A DNA stretch of 64,000 bases from Gnetum montanum (taxonomy: Eukaryota; Streptophyta; Gnetopsida; Gnetales; Gnetaceae), in contig MNCI01013908.1 in assembly GCA_015680685.1 (NCBI GenBank), positions 680,952-744,951 on the forward strand. The letters are read 5' to 3'. How positions within the stretch are numbered: the stretch's first letter is position 1; each line of letters begins with the position of its first letter. A program made the translations under genes and the position numbers. The notes under the pieces are model-generated. The model saw only the letters and a list, made by a program, of their open reading frames with translations, did not search any database and was not told the DNA's origin. Positions 34,336 to 46,232 of this stretch are shown here, one piece after another.

Positions 34336-36500
34336 ATGGCTTCAACTAAAGAAACATTATCACTTTCCAAAGAGATGCAAAGGGGCAATGACAGAGCAAA
34401 TGACAATGAAGACTGGAGTATGCCTATGTAGACAAGAATCTCATACACTCATAATGATCCTTATTATCTTGGTTTTGCATTCATCTTTCACCAAGATGGA
34501 TAGTTAAGTTGGTGAGACCTACAAGGCAACATCTTTTTGTCTTTAGAGCATTCAACAATCACCATGCTTCAAACAACCTTAAGGGGAATGAATCTAAGCC
34601 ATGTGCAAGAAGGGTACCATGTGATCAAACACATGACAAGACCCTACCAACCCATAGAGACACAAATGTAGAGAGATGCTACTATGGAAACCAAACATGT
34701 GCACAATAAGGAAAAGTAGATTAACTCTCCTATTATCTCGAAAGAACTTGATGACAATACATTTATAGTAGAGAAACTCATCCAAGATCATGAAGTCCAT
34801 TCTCAAACTCTTGTTATTCATCTAGAAGAACCTATCAAGATGCAACTATATTTAGCCTTAGTAGAGACACCAAGAAGAAAAGTAACAGACTCTAAGTTCA
34901 AGCAGGAAACTAGGCCAAGAGCTTCTACTGGATCACACAAGAAAGAATACCAAAGTCACAGAAGGAGAACTAGCTAGCACCATTCTCTCACTACTTCATA
35001 TTCATCCTCATGATCTTCAATAGATTCTAATCAAAGGGAACATAGGTATAGAGATCATGATAAGGAAAAACATCAGTCTCATGATCTATATGACTATACC
35101 CAAGACATTTTGATGAGGAAGATGAAGAACACAAACCACAAAGAAATAAGGATACACATGTAGAGAGAGAGAGGTATGAGTACTAAAGGAGGCACCACTA
35201 CAATAGAGCATATGAATCCTATGATCATGATAAACCCCTATTGGTTACTCATAGCATGTTAAACATAAGGGAAGTTGTCTACATTCTAATAAGGCACATA
35301 TGGGATAGACACATTAAGCAGCTAGATATGAATAACATGTCTAGATTTGAGGGTGGATACAATGCTAATCCACAACACCACCTTCAAGCATTTCATGATA
35401 TTTGTGCCCTACAAAATATAGAGAGTAACTAGCAAAAACTAAAGTTGTTCCCAAGGACACTCAACAAAGAGGCGGAAAGCTGGTATAGATCATTGAAACA
35501 TAAATTAATCAAAAGATGGAGTACCATGCTAGAACTTTTCATTGATAAATATCAAGCCTACTCTTGAGTTTCCAATCTTAGGAAGAAGATCCAAGTCTGG
35601 AAGTAAGGGATCCATGAATCCCTTGATGCGGTAATGGGAAAATACTATTCACTTCTACATAGATGCCCAAGCCATGGATTTTCCCAAAGAGAGTAGCTTA
35701 GACACATTTTTGATGGGCTAAGGAATAAAACTAGGGAAACCCTTGGGATGTATGCCCAAGGTAGACTATCTAAAACAACCACCCATCATATTCAAAGACT
35801 CATTAATTGAGTGGCAAAGGAAGAAGATAAACTAAATAAGAGAGAATTAACTAAAGAGTACAATAGAGATCCATCTATTAGGAAGAGATATGTACAAGTG
35901 TGTGATCAACAAGAGGAAGAAACCTTGAAAGAGGTAATATAGAAAAAAGACACTACCTATTCAAAAATTTGTTGCTGATATAGCAACCAAGGCAGAAAGA
36001 TGTGGGATTCAAGGGACAAAAAATTCACAATAGCTTTGAAAATTGTGGAAGAAAGAACTGAGCAAGCCTTTAGCAAAGGCAAAGAGAAAAAGAACAAAAG
36101 AGACTTTGGATGAAAAGGAAAAGTGGTTTTAGTGGAAAAATGTTCAGATACAAGCTCAAATGAGGAGGAACGATGTATTATGTGCTAGTATGAACATTCC
36201 AAGAGGTGTTGCCCTGTAATGGCACATTTGCAAGAAAAAATGGGAATATGCACTTAACCCAAGATTCATTAAGAAGCAAATGCCCAAATGGTTACCTTAT
36301 CCTTAAGGTAACTACCGAAAAACCTTCCAACCATCCTATTACCCAAGTAGAGCTTACTCACAGCCATAGGAGCAGTATCACCAACAGTGGTAGTAACCAC
36401 AATCATAGGTGATGCCATAACTAAGATAATAATACCCATATCAACAACCATACCCTAATGGATACTATGTCTAGCATCTGATCTCTTTAGGAAATTTTTT
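34336..36500 (+). pseudogene. E5 gag (broken)
   Basis: Starts at ATG 34336 (MASTKETLSLSKEMQRGNDR). After an acidic, His/Arg/Ser-rich N-terminal part, the gag domain runs from about 35250 (NIREVVYILIRHI, then LDMNNMSRFEGGYNANPQHH, then LKLFPRTLNKEAESWYR, ETLGMYAQGRL). The knuckle at about 36174-36212 is C-I-M-C, stop, Y-E-H-S-K-R-C-C-P, then MAHLQE. It is homologous to the E4 and E3 gag. There are about a dozen in-frame stops, many TAG where E4 has Gln. Confidence 0.85.
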
Positions 36501-36899
36501 AGTTCATACTCTTCAATACTATCCACCAGAATACCATAGAGCTACACCTCCAAGGATGGACTCTAATTCATACATGCATTCACAAACAACTAGTTTGTTA
36601 AGTTACCATCCTAACCCTTTACCACCACCTATCAGGTAGGGAGAATTACCATCACAACCCCAAAAAATGAATGTAACTAGAGTAGTTAACATGTAGGAGG
36701 AGGCAATCATGCATGAACCACAATGTAGGAAATGATTGTTCTTTTGAATGAGTCTAGAAAAGGTTTGAAGGATGAGGACCACATCTACTTCTACTCCATC
36801 CACATCTAGTCCTCCAAGAAACACCAAGATTCCATCATTGTCCAATGCAAATGTGACAACTTTCATGCTAACTTAGATCATTGCTCATTGGATCAAGGC

Positions 36900-37340
36900 A
36901 AGGTCACTTCCTCAAAAACAAACATACCCAAGAACTCCCTTAGTATACCTTCAAGTAGCAGGTCACAAACCGTGCAAGGCTCTACTCGATTTTGGATTAG
37001 GAGTGAATATGATCTCACAATATATGTATCAAGCCTAAAATCTACCACTATTGAAGAAAAGAGACATTTAGCTAGAGCTTGTAGACCAATCGATCATAGT
37101 TCCACTAGGACAAGGGGATGATGTGATCACTACCATTAGTGGTTAGTACTACCCTACTAATTTTCTGGTCATTCATGTAGGTAAAAATAAGGGTGATTTC
37201 CCTATCATAATGGGAAGGGCTTGGCTTAGCATTGTAGATGCTAAACTTGGTATTAGATACTTGTCCTTGAAAATCTCCAAGGAAGCTGAACTCACCCTTG
37301 GAACTCTATGCTAAGCTTGGTAGATACATGGAATCATTCT
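36900..37340 (+). pseudogene. E5 aspartic protease (broken)
   Basis: KALLDFGLGVNMIS (about 36979-37019) is the active-site block with Ser replaced by Phe. Downstream are FLVIHVG, DFPIIMGRAWLSIVDA and LGIRYLSLKISKEA (37150-37290). Order and spacing match the E2 protease. A frameshift separates the two halves. Confidence 0.8.
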
Positions 37341-37899
37341 GAGACATAGAGTTCCATGTATCACATACAATGATAACGACTATAATTACATGTAGAGAAT
37401 ATGGGCAATTGAACAAAAAAAAATACAGCATGCAAAAGATGTGTTAAAGAGATGTGTGTGCAAAAATGCTTATATGTGATAACCACCTAATAAGAAGGCA
37501 TCCCGTGGCTAATTATAGTTAGTGAAACTAAATCAAACATATACATCAAATCAAAAAATCAGATTATAAGTGCCTATGTAAAAGAAACTAACAAGTTGGA
37601 ACAATTAAGGAGAAGGCACTCCTATCCACACGTAGGTCAATACGAAGAGATAGAATGGGGATAGTTGGAGATCCCAAACAAAGTCAAACAAGAACCATTA
37701 GAATTAAAGGCCCTACTGACAACACTAGAATATGCTTTCTTAAATAATCAGAAGCCAATTGTAATTAACGTAAACTTGGATAAGAAACAAAAGAAAAAGT
37801 TATTAGAAGTAGCCAATAAGTGGCCAATAGTGTTTGCCTAGTCTTATGATGAAATCACTAGCATTGATCCAAGAATTTGTCAACATCAAATATACACTA

Positions 37900-38600
37900 A
37901 TCCAATGGTGAAACCATGATACCAACCATACAAGAGGCTTAATCCAAATCTCAAATAAGTAGTCAAGCAAGAATTGGAAAAATCACTAAAGTTAGGATTT
38001 ATTTATCCCATTGCAGATAACAAATGGATTAGTCCTTGGGTAATTGTTCCAAATAAGGAAGACAAGTGGATATTGTGCATCCACTTCTGATTGTTGAACT
38101 CTAACACATTCAAGGATCATTTTCCCTTGCCAGTTGTTGACCAAGTCCTAGACACTATTGCAAGACATGAGTACTATATTTTTTTGGATGGGCATAGCAG
38201 ATATAATCAAATCTACATTGTGCCTAAAGACCAAGAAAATACAACTTTCACTAGTATATGAGGAACATTTTCTTATAAGTAGATGCCTTTTGGTCTTTGC
38301 AATGCACTCACCATCTTCCAGAGGCTTGTACTCAATATCTTCCAAAAACGTATAGGTAATGGTGTTGAAGTATTTAAGGATAATTTTTTGACATATGGGC
38401 TAGATTTCAAATAGGCCTTGGACTATCTAGGTTAGGTATTAAAAAGATGTGTAGGGACCAATCTAAAGCTCAATTGGCAAAAGAGCCATCTTATGATCTA
38501 GGATGGGATTGTATTAGGACACAAAATTTCATAGAGAGATATAGAGGTGTATCATGAAAAAATTAGAGTCATTCATAATATCACCTAGTGACCACAAACT
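37900..38600 (+). pseudogene. E5 reverse transcriptase (broken)
   Basis: Blocks VKQELEKSLKLGFIYPIADN, KDHFPLPVVDQVLDTI, EYYIFLDGHSRYNQI (first catalytic Asp kept), GTFSYK, MPFGLCNALTIFQR and VEVFKDNFLTYG (YxDD-type motif decayed to KDN) run from 37970 to 38410. They are followed by NLKLNWQKSHLM and GIVLGHKIS. Stops occur at several former Trp, Gln and Arg codons. Confidence 0.87.
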
Positions 38601-38609
38601 ATCAAAGAT

Positions 38610-39240
38610 GTGTGATCATTTTTAGGCCACACAAGGTACTATAGAAGATTTATAGAGAATTTTTCAAAAATTGCAAAACCACTAGTCAAGTTGACCAAGA
38701 AGTATGCATCATTTTAGTGGACTAAATCATGTAAAAAGGCATTCAAAACCTTGAAATAGAAGCTAATCAAGATAACAATCCTATAAGCTCCAAATTAGTC
38801 CAAGCCTTTTCATATCATGTAGATGCTTCGAACTATGCACTTAGTGTATTACTAACATAGTTAGATGACTAGAAGAGGCCATACTATATACATTGTTTCA
38901 ACAAAAGCATCATTGGGTCATAACTTAATTACACCACAACCTAAAAGGTGCTAATAGTAGTCGTGTATGCATTAGAAAAATTTCAACATTATGTGCTCAA
39001 GTATTCAATATATGTCCACACTAATCATAGTGTAATCTGATTTCTAATGAACAAACTAGCAATTAGTCCCAAGGTGATTAGATGGCTCATTATTCTACAA
39101 AAGTTCAACATAACTATGATTGACAAGAAGGGCATGGAGAATATAGTAGTTTACCACTTTTCAAGACTAAGATGGGACTCACAAGACCATGCAAAACCAT
39201 TGTCAGATTAATTCCTAGATGAAAATCCATTTACTAAGAT
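38610..39240 (+). pseudogene. E5 RNase H (broken)
   Basis: FLGHTRYYRRFIENFSKIAKPL leads in, quoted here in two parts (FLGHTRYYRRF, IENFSKIAKPL). Then come NYALSVLLT for the first block, a VYALEKFQHYVLK block, and VHTNHSVI where the catalytic Asp is replaced by Asn. MIDKKGMENIVVYHFSRLRW ends the domain. Multiple TAG and TAA codons. Confidence 0.82.
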
Positions 39241-39439
39241 AATCATGGTTGTGGACTCAATAGAAAAGTCATGGATAGCTAATTACATGACTTATTTAAC
39301 TAGATAAGAGTTGCATGTTAAGTGGAGCAAGAAACAAAAAGAACAATTCCTTCACAAGGTTAAGAGATATAGGGAAATAAATGGGAGCCTTTACAAGATT
39401 TGTGTTGATGGGTTAGTCCAATGGTGCATACTGAAATGT

Positions 39440-40380
39440 GATCAATAGTGGATTCTATAAGATGCACATGATTGCCCATGTGGTGGCCATTATGCAAGAT
39501 GTAGGATAGCACTGGAACTAATGATGGTAGGACACTTCTGGCCTACCTTGTTTATGGATGTCCATAACTTCACAAAATCTTATGAAAGATGCTAGAAGGA
39601 TGCAGGAATAATGGCCAGGAATGAAAGGCTACAACAATGGATACATCCATTAGAACCATTTAACATCGAGGAAATTAACTTTATGGGACTCATCACACCA
39701 TTGTCAAATGGGAAGGCCTACATAATAGTGACCATGGATTATTGTACAAAATGGGTAGAGGCCATAGTAGTCAAAGATTGTATAGCTAAAAAAACTATCA
39801 AATTCTTTCAATAACATGTGATGACCTGATTTGGACTACTCAGAATGCTTATTTAGATAATGGAACTCATTTTACTAGTGCTACTTTCAAGAAACTCATG
39901 TAACAACTTGGGGTGAACCATGAACTGACCACACCATACCATCCCCAAGCTAATGATCAAGTAGAAGTAACTAACTATGAAATCACTAGAATATTAACTA
40001 GGATGGTTAGTAGATTTAGAAAGGATTAGAGTACCAAGCTAAATGATGCTCTATGAGCTTATAGAACAATGTGGAAACTACCCATTGGTTATTCACCCTA
40101 TGAGCTAGTTTACGATAAATTACCCATGCTACCAATATAGGCATAGCTTCAAACTCTAGCTAGTGCCAATGAAATTAACCTGAATATGAGCTTAGCCTAG
40201 AAAGAGTGCCTAATAAATCTTAATCTATTAGAAGAAAATAGGCTAGTAGCACTTATGAGTAATGAGATCCACAAGAATTACTCTAAGAATAGGCATAATG
40301 CACAAATATGACAAGTGATGATATAGCCAAGTGATAAGGTTCTCTATTACAATACCAATCATGTGTAGTAAAAGGCTAAA
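39440..40380 (+). pseudogene. E5 integrase (broken)
   Basis: Zinc-binding block DCPCGGHYARCRIALELMMV (39466 onward), then the core. NFMGLITPLSNGKAYIIVTM with DYCTKWVEA holds the first Asp (open piece 39611-39814), DNGTHFTSATF the second, and YHPQAN.QVEVTN the Glu. Downstream YSPYELVYDK and a decayed GDKVLYYNTNHV tail (about 40335-40370) mark the C-terminal region. A frameshift before the second Asp and several stops inactivate it. Confidence 0.9.
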
Positions 40381-42089
40381 TTTCAAACACTTTGGAAGGG
40401 TCATACATTTTCTAGATGACTTACCCATTTAGTGCCATGCATATTCACCATTCGTTTAGCCCACACAAGCTTATCCTAGTAAACATCCAATAGGTCAAAC
40501 CTTACCATCAATATCCCAACTCCATTAAGGATTCTACCAAGTCTATCTAAATGTCCTCTACTTGTTCACATTTCTAGTTGATCAATTCCAATCCTAGTCA
40601 TGGGGTGTCCATCATGACACGTAGGTATTGACTGATGTTTTCACTTTCTTATTACTTTTTCTACTTTCTTGATATATTTTACTTTTCTTTTTTATTTTTT
40701 AATTTCTTCATAATTTCTTAATTCTTTGATAATCTTTCATTCTTTTTATCTTTTTAATTCTTGATATATTTTATCCATTTTTGTATTTTGTCATCTTTTT
40801 ACTTGTACATATTTTTGTCAATTTTCAATAAAACACACTAAATAAAGTAAGATGTAGTTCCAATAAAGTGAAGATTTCTCTATATTATCAATCATAAGGG
40901 GCTAATTGTCTATACAGTAAGACTACAACATCCATCCATCCATTCATATAATAAGAGGTTTTCACCATGGCCATAATGACATTCTTCTTGTAATAAAACA
41001 AAGAATAAACTTGTGATCATTATGCCTAGCCAAAAGAGTGAAGAACCAAGTGGGAATGCAAAGGGTGTAACATCAAGGGGATTTGTAGATTCTCTTGGAT
41101 TATTGCTATGAGTTCTACCCTATTGCTAAAGGTGTATTATATCCTTGTAGATCTAACGAAAAATAGGAGTAAGAGTACAATATGTTTTTCCTTACTATGT
41201 TACTAGAAAGACATGTTGCCCATGCTTGAAGGTAGTCCTCTATTAGGGTCGACACAGTAAAAAATAAAATCCATGCACAAAATAATTTTCTAAGGGTCAC
41301 ATTAGAAAGACATGTTATCCATGCCTAAAGGTAGGTAGCTTCTCAAGAATCAAAAAATTAATAATAATAAAAGTATAACAAATAAACTCCTCCCTTAGAC
41401 AATACACCAAGTGGTAATACTCTTTGCAACAATGATAGTCTTATGGTTATAAATTATAGAGATGAAACAATGCGATGTCATTAGCAAGTGGTTTGAACTT
41501 GGTTTGAATCTTGGAAAGAAAGGTTAATGATTACCATAACCATAGTGATGTACAAGAATTCACTATGCCTATGGTAAGATATCTCATGTTCCAGTTTCAA
41601 CAATCCCTTCTCTAGTCCATCTTACCTCATTGTATATTTAATCCTAACTTGTGGTTTTGTATAATATAGTATTACTTTTCCAACCTAGCGATACTAACAT
41701 GTGTGTTTTTCTAAACGGGTATGTCTTACATTCAACTCCTTAAGTGCCTAAGAACACTTTTCAGCATGGTTATACAAGGGCACTAAGGGTTGGAGCCTAC
41801 TTTGCAGAGGATCCACTTGTATAACTCTTATATTTCATACTTGGCAAGCAATTTCACATCATCTTATGTCTTCTAGAACAATCAAGATTCAATAAATACT
41901 TCCCATAACATCCAACAAATTGTCCATACATCCAAAATTTTGTTCCTCAATATTCCTTCCTTATGGACTTCAAACATCAAATTTTTGAAAACTATGCATC
42001 ATTCATGGCCCAAGACCCTCTAGACAAGCTTCATATCTTTTAGACATTCCATTTGACCCATTTCTCCTAGAAAAATTGTTGACAAATTT

Positions 42090-42200
42090 GAAATTTTTGA
42101 CAGTGATGTCATAGCCATGATGTCATAGGCACCTACAATGTTGTATCTACGACATATGATCTACAATTTCATGCATACAAAAATAGTATATATACATGTG
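42090..42200 (+). promoter_or_regulatory. E5 internal promoter-like segment upstream of ORF3
   Basis: AGTGATGTCATAGCCATGAT and following ACAATGTTGTATCTACGAC resemble the U3 of the E5 LTR (ATATCATAGCAATGATGTTG, ATACAATGTTGT at 33350-33380). A TATATATACATGTG box follows at about 42187. A comparable unit stands in E1 at 18036-18140. Confidence 0.5.
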
Positions 42201-42384
42201 GGAGTTATTGAAATTTTTCACATCTTCATTTTGCAATAAGAGAGTTTTGTAGTTTTTTTCTTAGAGCTCTTGCATGCTAACTTCTAAAGGCCATAACTTC
42301 ACCCTCATGGCTTCGATTTTCAAAATTCTTGAACCTTGTTAATCTTGAAGCACTCAACTTAGTTTGCGAGGGGTGGGTGGTGGT

Positions 42385-42540
42385 NNNNNNNNNNNNNNNN
42401 NNNNNNNNNNNNNNNNNNNNNNNNNNNNNNNNNNNNNNNNNNNNNNNNNNNNNNNNNNNNNNNNNNNNNNNNNNNNNNNNNNNNNNNNNNNNNNNNNNNN
42501 NNNNNNNNNNNNNNNNNNNNNNNNNNNNNNNNNNNNNNNN
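42385..42540. other. Assembly gap (156 N)
   Basis: Run of N. Left edge GGGGTGGGTGGTGGT and right edge GCGGGGAGGGTGGGGG are G-rich, so the missing piece is probably a G-rich low-complexity tract that failed to assemble. Frames drawn across it are meaningless. Confidence 0.98.
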
Positions 42541-42933
42541 GATGTGCGGGGAGGGTGGGGGATGCATTGAGCAATACAACTGAAAATTTGAGCCAAAAAT
42601 TCCTAACGCTTAGAAGATATCATAAAGGGTAAGTATAAGAAATAATAAGAACCTTATAGTTAATCAATGAAACTTAGGCCAAAAAGACTTAGATAATCCT
42701 CCTAATGGATCATACCGACTATTTTAAGCCATAATAAGTACAAAAATGATAACTATGGAAGGTGATAAGTAAGTAATGCTATAACACCTAAGGGGTTCCT
42801 TTTTTGAAAATTTTTCTAACTCTATAATCATAATAACATAAGAACTTGATCTAACCAAGGGTATGAGTAAGGTAAACTATCATTAAGAACTAGTATAAAC
42901 ACTCTAATAATTTCAAACCCTTGTTGATTGCAA

Positions 42934-45700
42934 ATGGTTCCAAAGAGACCAATAGAAGGAGGACCTTCCCAACACAGGAGAAAAAGACCAAGAGGTTGTG
43001 GAAGAGGTTGAGTGGGAGAACAAAGTCCCAAGGTAGAACACACAAAGAAGGAGGCTTAATCATATAGCATCCATCAACAAACTCCCATCACATAGCACTT
43101 AGCTCAAGGAAAGGCAAAAGTTCCACAAGCACCTAAACAAGAATAGTGCCTCATGTTGTCACTAGAATGCCTCTAAGCTATCCAAGAAAAATCAATCATG
43201 TCCACAGTCATTGTGGAACTAAAATTTGGTTATTTTATGGAATTTGCTACAAAAATTGTAAAGACACAACTTCAAGCATCATCCTTTTGTTCTACTCTAA
43301 CCAATTGTGAAGAATGGTACTTGGGAGAAATGTACAAATTCTAGTAGAATAAGTAGGTCAATGCCACAATCAAAAAAGAAGGAGTCTTCGTATCATATTC
43401 ATTGGAAGTAGTTGCAAAGGTTGTCAACATCCCAAATGAAGGAACAAATGTGGCACATATCTTAACAAGATTTGACACTGATGCAAAAAGGTTGTGGTTA
43501 CAAAGGGCATATGGTAAGAAAGATAAGGATTATAGCAAGCTCACGACTAAAGAAAAGATATACTTTACAATTGACACCTATCACCTATTTCCAACAAAGA
43601 GGCTCAATAGAATATCTACCTATGCAGCTAGAGGAAATGCCATTTTGATGGGAAAATTCAACACTAGCATCACCCATCTATTCTTCCTTGAAATTTAGAG
43701 GCAGTTTGAGTAAAAAATGACAAGGAAGCTAACACTTCCATTCCCTTGCCTTATTAGGAAGCTATGTAAGAAATCTAGAATCTTGGGATACACCAATGAT
43801 GTTCCTAAGAAGGCCCATAGTGCTTCTTATGTAGAAATGCTCAGGTCGATGCCACCAAAGAAGGATCAAGTAGAGAAAGTAGTAGGCACCAAGGGAATTG
43901 CAAGTACCACTCTTACCAGTAGCATTCTAGCTACTAGTTAGCAACAACAAGTAGGACCTAGGAGTCAACCACAAGCTGAACAATAGCAAGTTGGACCACC
44001 ACCATAAGACTATAGACCATCCATGAGCCATCTGTAGTAGATTGCAAAAATAATCAATTGGGGAATAAGGGAGAGGGCTAATTTATATAAAGTAAGAGAG
44101 AGCTTCATCAGGCCTACCATATCTATAGACCTAGCTAATGAGCAAGTGTCACTACAAACAGGAGGAAAGAACTACTGGGCAAAATAGATCTCAGGGAATG
44201 CTACATTGTTCCAAGTCATGTTAGAAACTGTGAAGGAGCCACAATTGTGATTATGCAATACTAAGATGCAGCAGGAGTAGTTGAGGTTATAACAGATCAT
44301 ATCAAGGAATCGTTCAATGTCCTTGTTGTGCTGTCAGCTGATATTTCTTGAGTAAGAGATGGTTAAATGGTTGTCAATACCTCCATGAATCTTGCAAAAC
44401 ATGAAGACATACTAGATAGACTGCTATAGATAGGACAAGTAATCTAGAATCTTTTGGATATTTTCAATGATATCATTATAGTTCAATCTAAATTAATTTC
44501 CATAAAAAGAAAGTTGTTCATGGCTAAAACCAAGACTGGACATGCAAAAAGTGAAGTGCAAAGATTGTAAGAGTTAGCCACCCTCAGAGCTAAAAGAAGA
44601 GATCCAACATAGTTTGTAGCACTAGAAAAATTTAATCAGTTTAGAACTAACCATGTGAGGCACCTGATTGACCATAACATGAAGATGAAGAAAGAGAAGG
44701 AGAAGGCAATGTGGGATGCATCGGTGTTAGAGTCTCAAATCTATACACATGCCAAAGCACTCACCACCTTGTAAGAAGAAAATAAGCAATTAACTATTGA
44801 TAATGCTTAGTTGACAAATATAGAAAAGAAAAAGAATGTTCTTGAGGAGAGCATCTAGCAACTCGGAGAATAATTGATATGTGTTTACTAAGATATGAGT
44901 CGCTTGGCTAGAAAAAATAGAACCCTATCAATAGAGGAAGTCCATACCATTCACTAGAAATCTACAATTGAAATTAGTGCATGAAAAAATAACGTTAAGA
45001 AGCATGAAAGACTCAAAGAACATTTTAGGGACTCGGTTGGTATGTAAAACAAATAAATGAGAAAGAGATCCAAATGATGAAGGCCAAAATTAGTTCAATT
45101 TCTATACAAAATCCTAATTGGTAGCCAATTCTAAATAGTCTTACTCATGTGCACTAGGAAAAGGTGAAGAATGAAGATCTACAGATTGAAGATTTGATAG
45201 AGTACATGGGATTAGCAAACCTTTGGTATGCTAATTTAGCCATGTTCAAAGTAGGTAGGCTCAGGAACGAGTTAGAATAGCCCATAGTAGCAATTTATGC
45301 AATGTATGAGAAGGAATTTACTGATAGAAAAGATGCCCTATAGAAGTTACATGTTGCAAATTTTGAACTTGAGATTGTCAAAGCTAGCTACCAGGGCCAA
45401 AAGGATGTAGTAGCTAACCTAGCTCGTTGGATGTCACATTATCAAGAGTTAAGAAAGATGGCTAGAGCTTTCAAAGAAGAGAGGCGATAGTTTGCAACTT
45501 GATACATAAAGATCAACTAGATGTTTTTGCAACTACCATGTCCATGGGATGTACTAGCTTCATCAAACATCTTTCAATAAGCATGGATGGTACATGATCC
45601 TAGATGAAGGAGGAAAAACTTCAAGCACTCCTAAATAGGTACCAATTCAAAATTCCTAATGACCAAGGAAGTAGCTGATGAAAGAGCCACCACCACCTAG
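42934..45700 (+). pseudogene. E5 ORF3 (broken; about 920 codons)
   Basis: Starts at ATG 42934 (MVPKRPIEGGPSQHRRKRPR). The Athila-type region is well kept: YFTIDTYHLFPTKRLNRIST, ARGNAILMGKFN and LPFPCLIRKLCKKSRILGYT (43561-43800). MPPKKDQVEKVVG follows, then a region parallel to 19635-20081 of E1, then a coiled-coil half and the C-terminal block near 45480-45700 (SNIFQ.AWMVHDP, decayed KPMKEPPP). Stops are frequent after 43941. The first half shows clearly that ORF3 is one continuous gene with a conserved domain plus a coiled coil. No function can be read from it. Confidence 0.78.
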
Positions 45701-45755
45701 AACATGAGCTACATCATGCTACTTTAGTTTTGATTTTGCTTTTTTTTTTGTCATG
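45701..45755 (+). other. E5 3' untranslated region, left piece, with target repeat TCATG
   Basis: A T-rich stretch (eleven T near 45740-45749) ends in TCATG at 45751-45755, directly before the E3 LTR. The second TCATG is at 58629-58633, after which E5 continues. Confidence 0.9.
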
Positions 45756-45794
45756 TGATGAAGCGCTATATAGTCGATGCGTCGACTAGGCAGC
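45756..45794 (+). repeat. E3 5' LTR, first 39 bp
   Basis: TGATGAAGCGCTATATAGTC and GATGCGTCGACTAGG match the start of the 3' LTR at 57752. E4 begins at 45795. The rest of this LTR is at 52859. Confidence 0.93.
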
Positions 45795-46232
45795 TGATGA
45801 GTGGCGAGGTACCCCTACACTCAACCATACAATAGCACGCGCGATCTGGTCAAACTCCATAGACTAAATGCCTAAACGCCCCATGGAACACTTGGGGTTA
45901 ATCATTCGTTGTTTTCCTAGACTTACTTGTTGTTGTCACGGTGTATGGTTAAGTAAGTCCGAGGTATATGATTTTTTGGTCTTTTATGGTTTTTTTTCTT
46001 CTATACTAAGAGCGAAGGGTTGAGAAACTAGCTAACTTTAACTAATGTCCTAAGTCTAAATTAACTAGCGTCAACATTCGTTCCCACTTACCGTACACAC
46101 CCTGAACTATGCAACTGTGGCTACCAAATGCTAATCGTTATTGGGATCACCACACGTAACGCACGTGCTCGAAGTGGTCGTACTGAGGCACCTAACTAGC
46201 CTAAGCGATGCATGTGATATCATGTCTCATCA
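45795..46232 (-). repeat. E4 3' LTR, internally deleted (438 bp)
   Basis: Matches the outer parts of 51905-52858. About 520 bp in the middle, including the TATA box, are missing: the text jumps from CCTAACTAGCCTAAGC to GATGCATGTGATATC. Because both LTRs of a retrotransposon start identical, this deletion came after insertion or by recombination. Confidence 0.88.

Larger units (their letters stand above)
40381..42933 (+). other. E5 spacer between integrase and ORF3
   Basis: About 2.5 kb, no credible gene. It carries a polypurine-like AGTCATGGGGT (40596-40606), a T-rich tract (40640-40800), text shared with E1 (41060-42110), an internal promoter-like segment (42090-42200), an assembly gap (42385-42540) with G-rich edges, and the ORF3 leader. 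Confidence 0.7.

Noticed and set aside
42277-42596. Frames of 68 to 100 codons around 42277-42596
   Set aside because: They run through 156 N bases.
42934-45700. Retroviral-type envelope gene
   Set aside because: Position fits, but no signal peptide, membrane anchor or fusion-peptide-like stretch is visible; the second half is a charged coiled coil.
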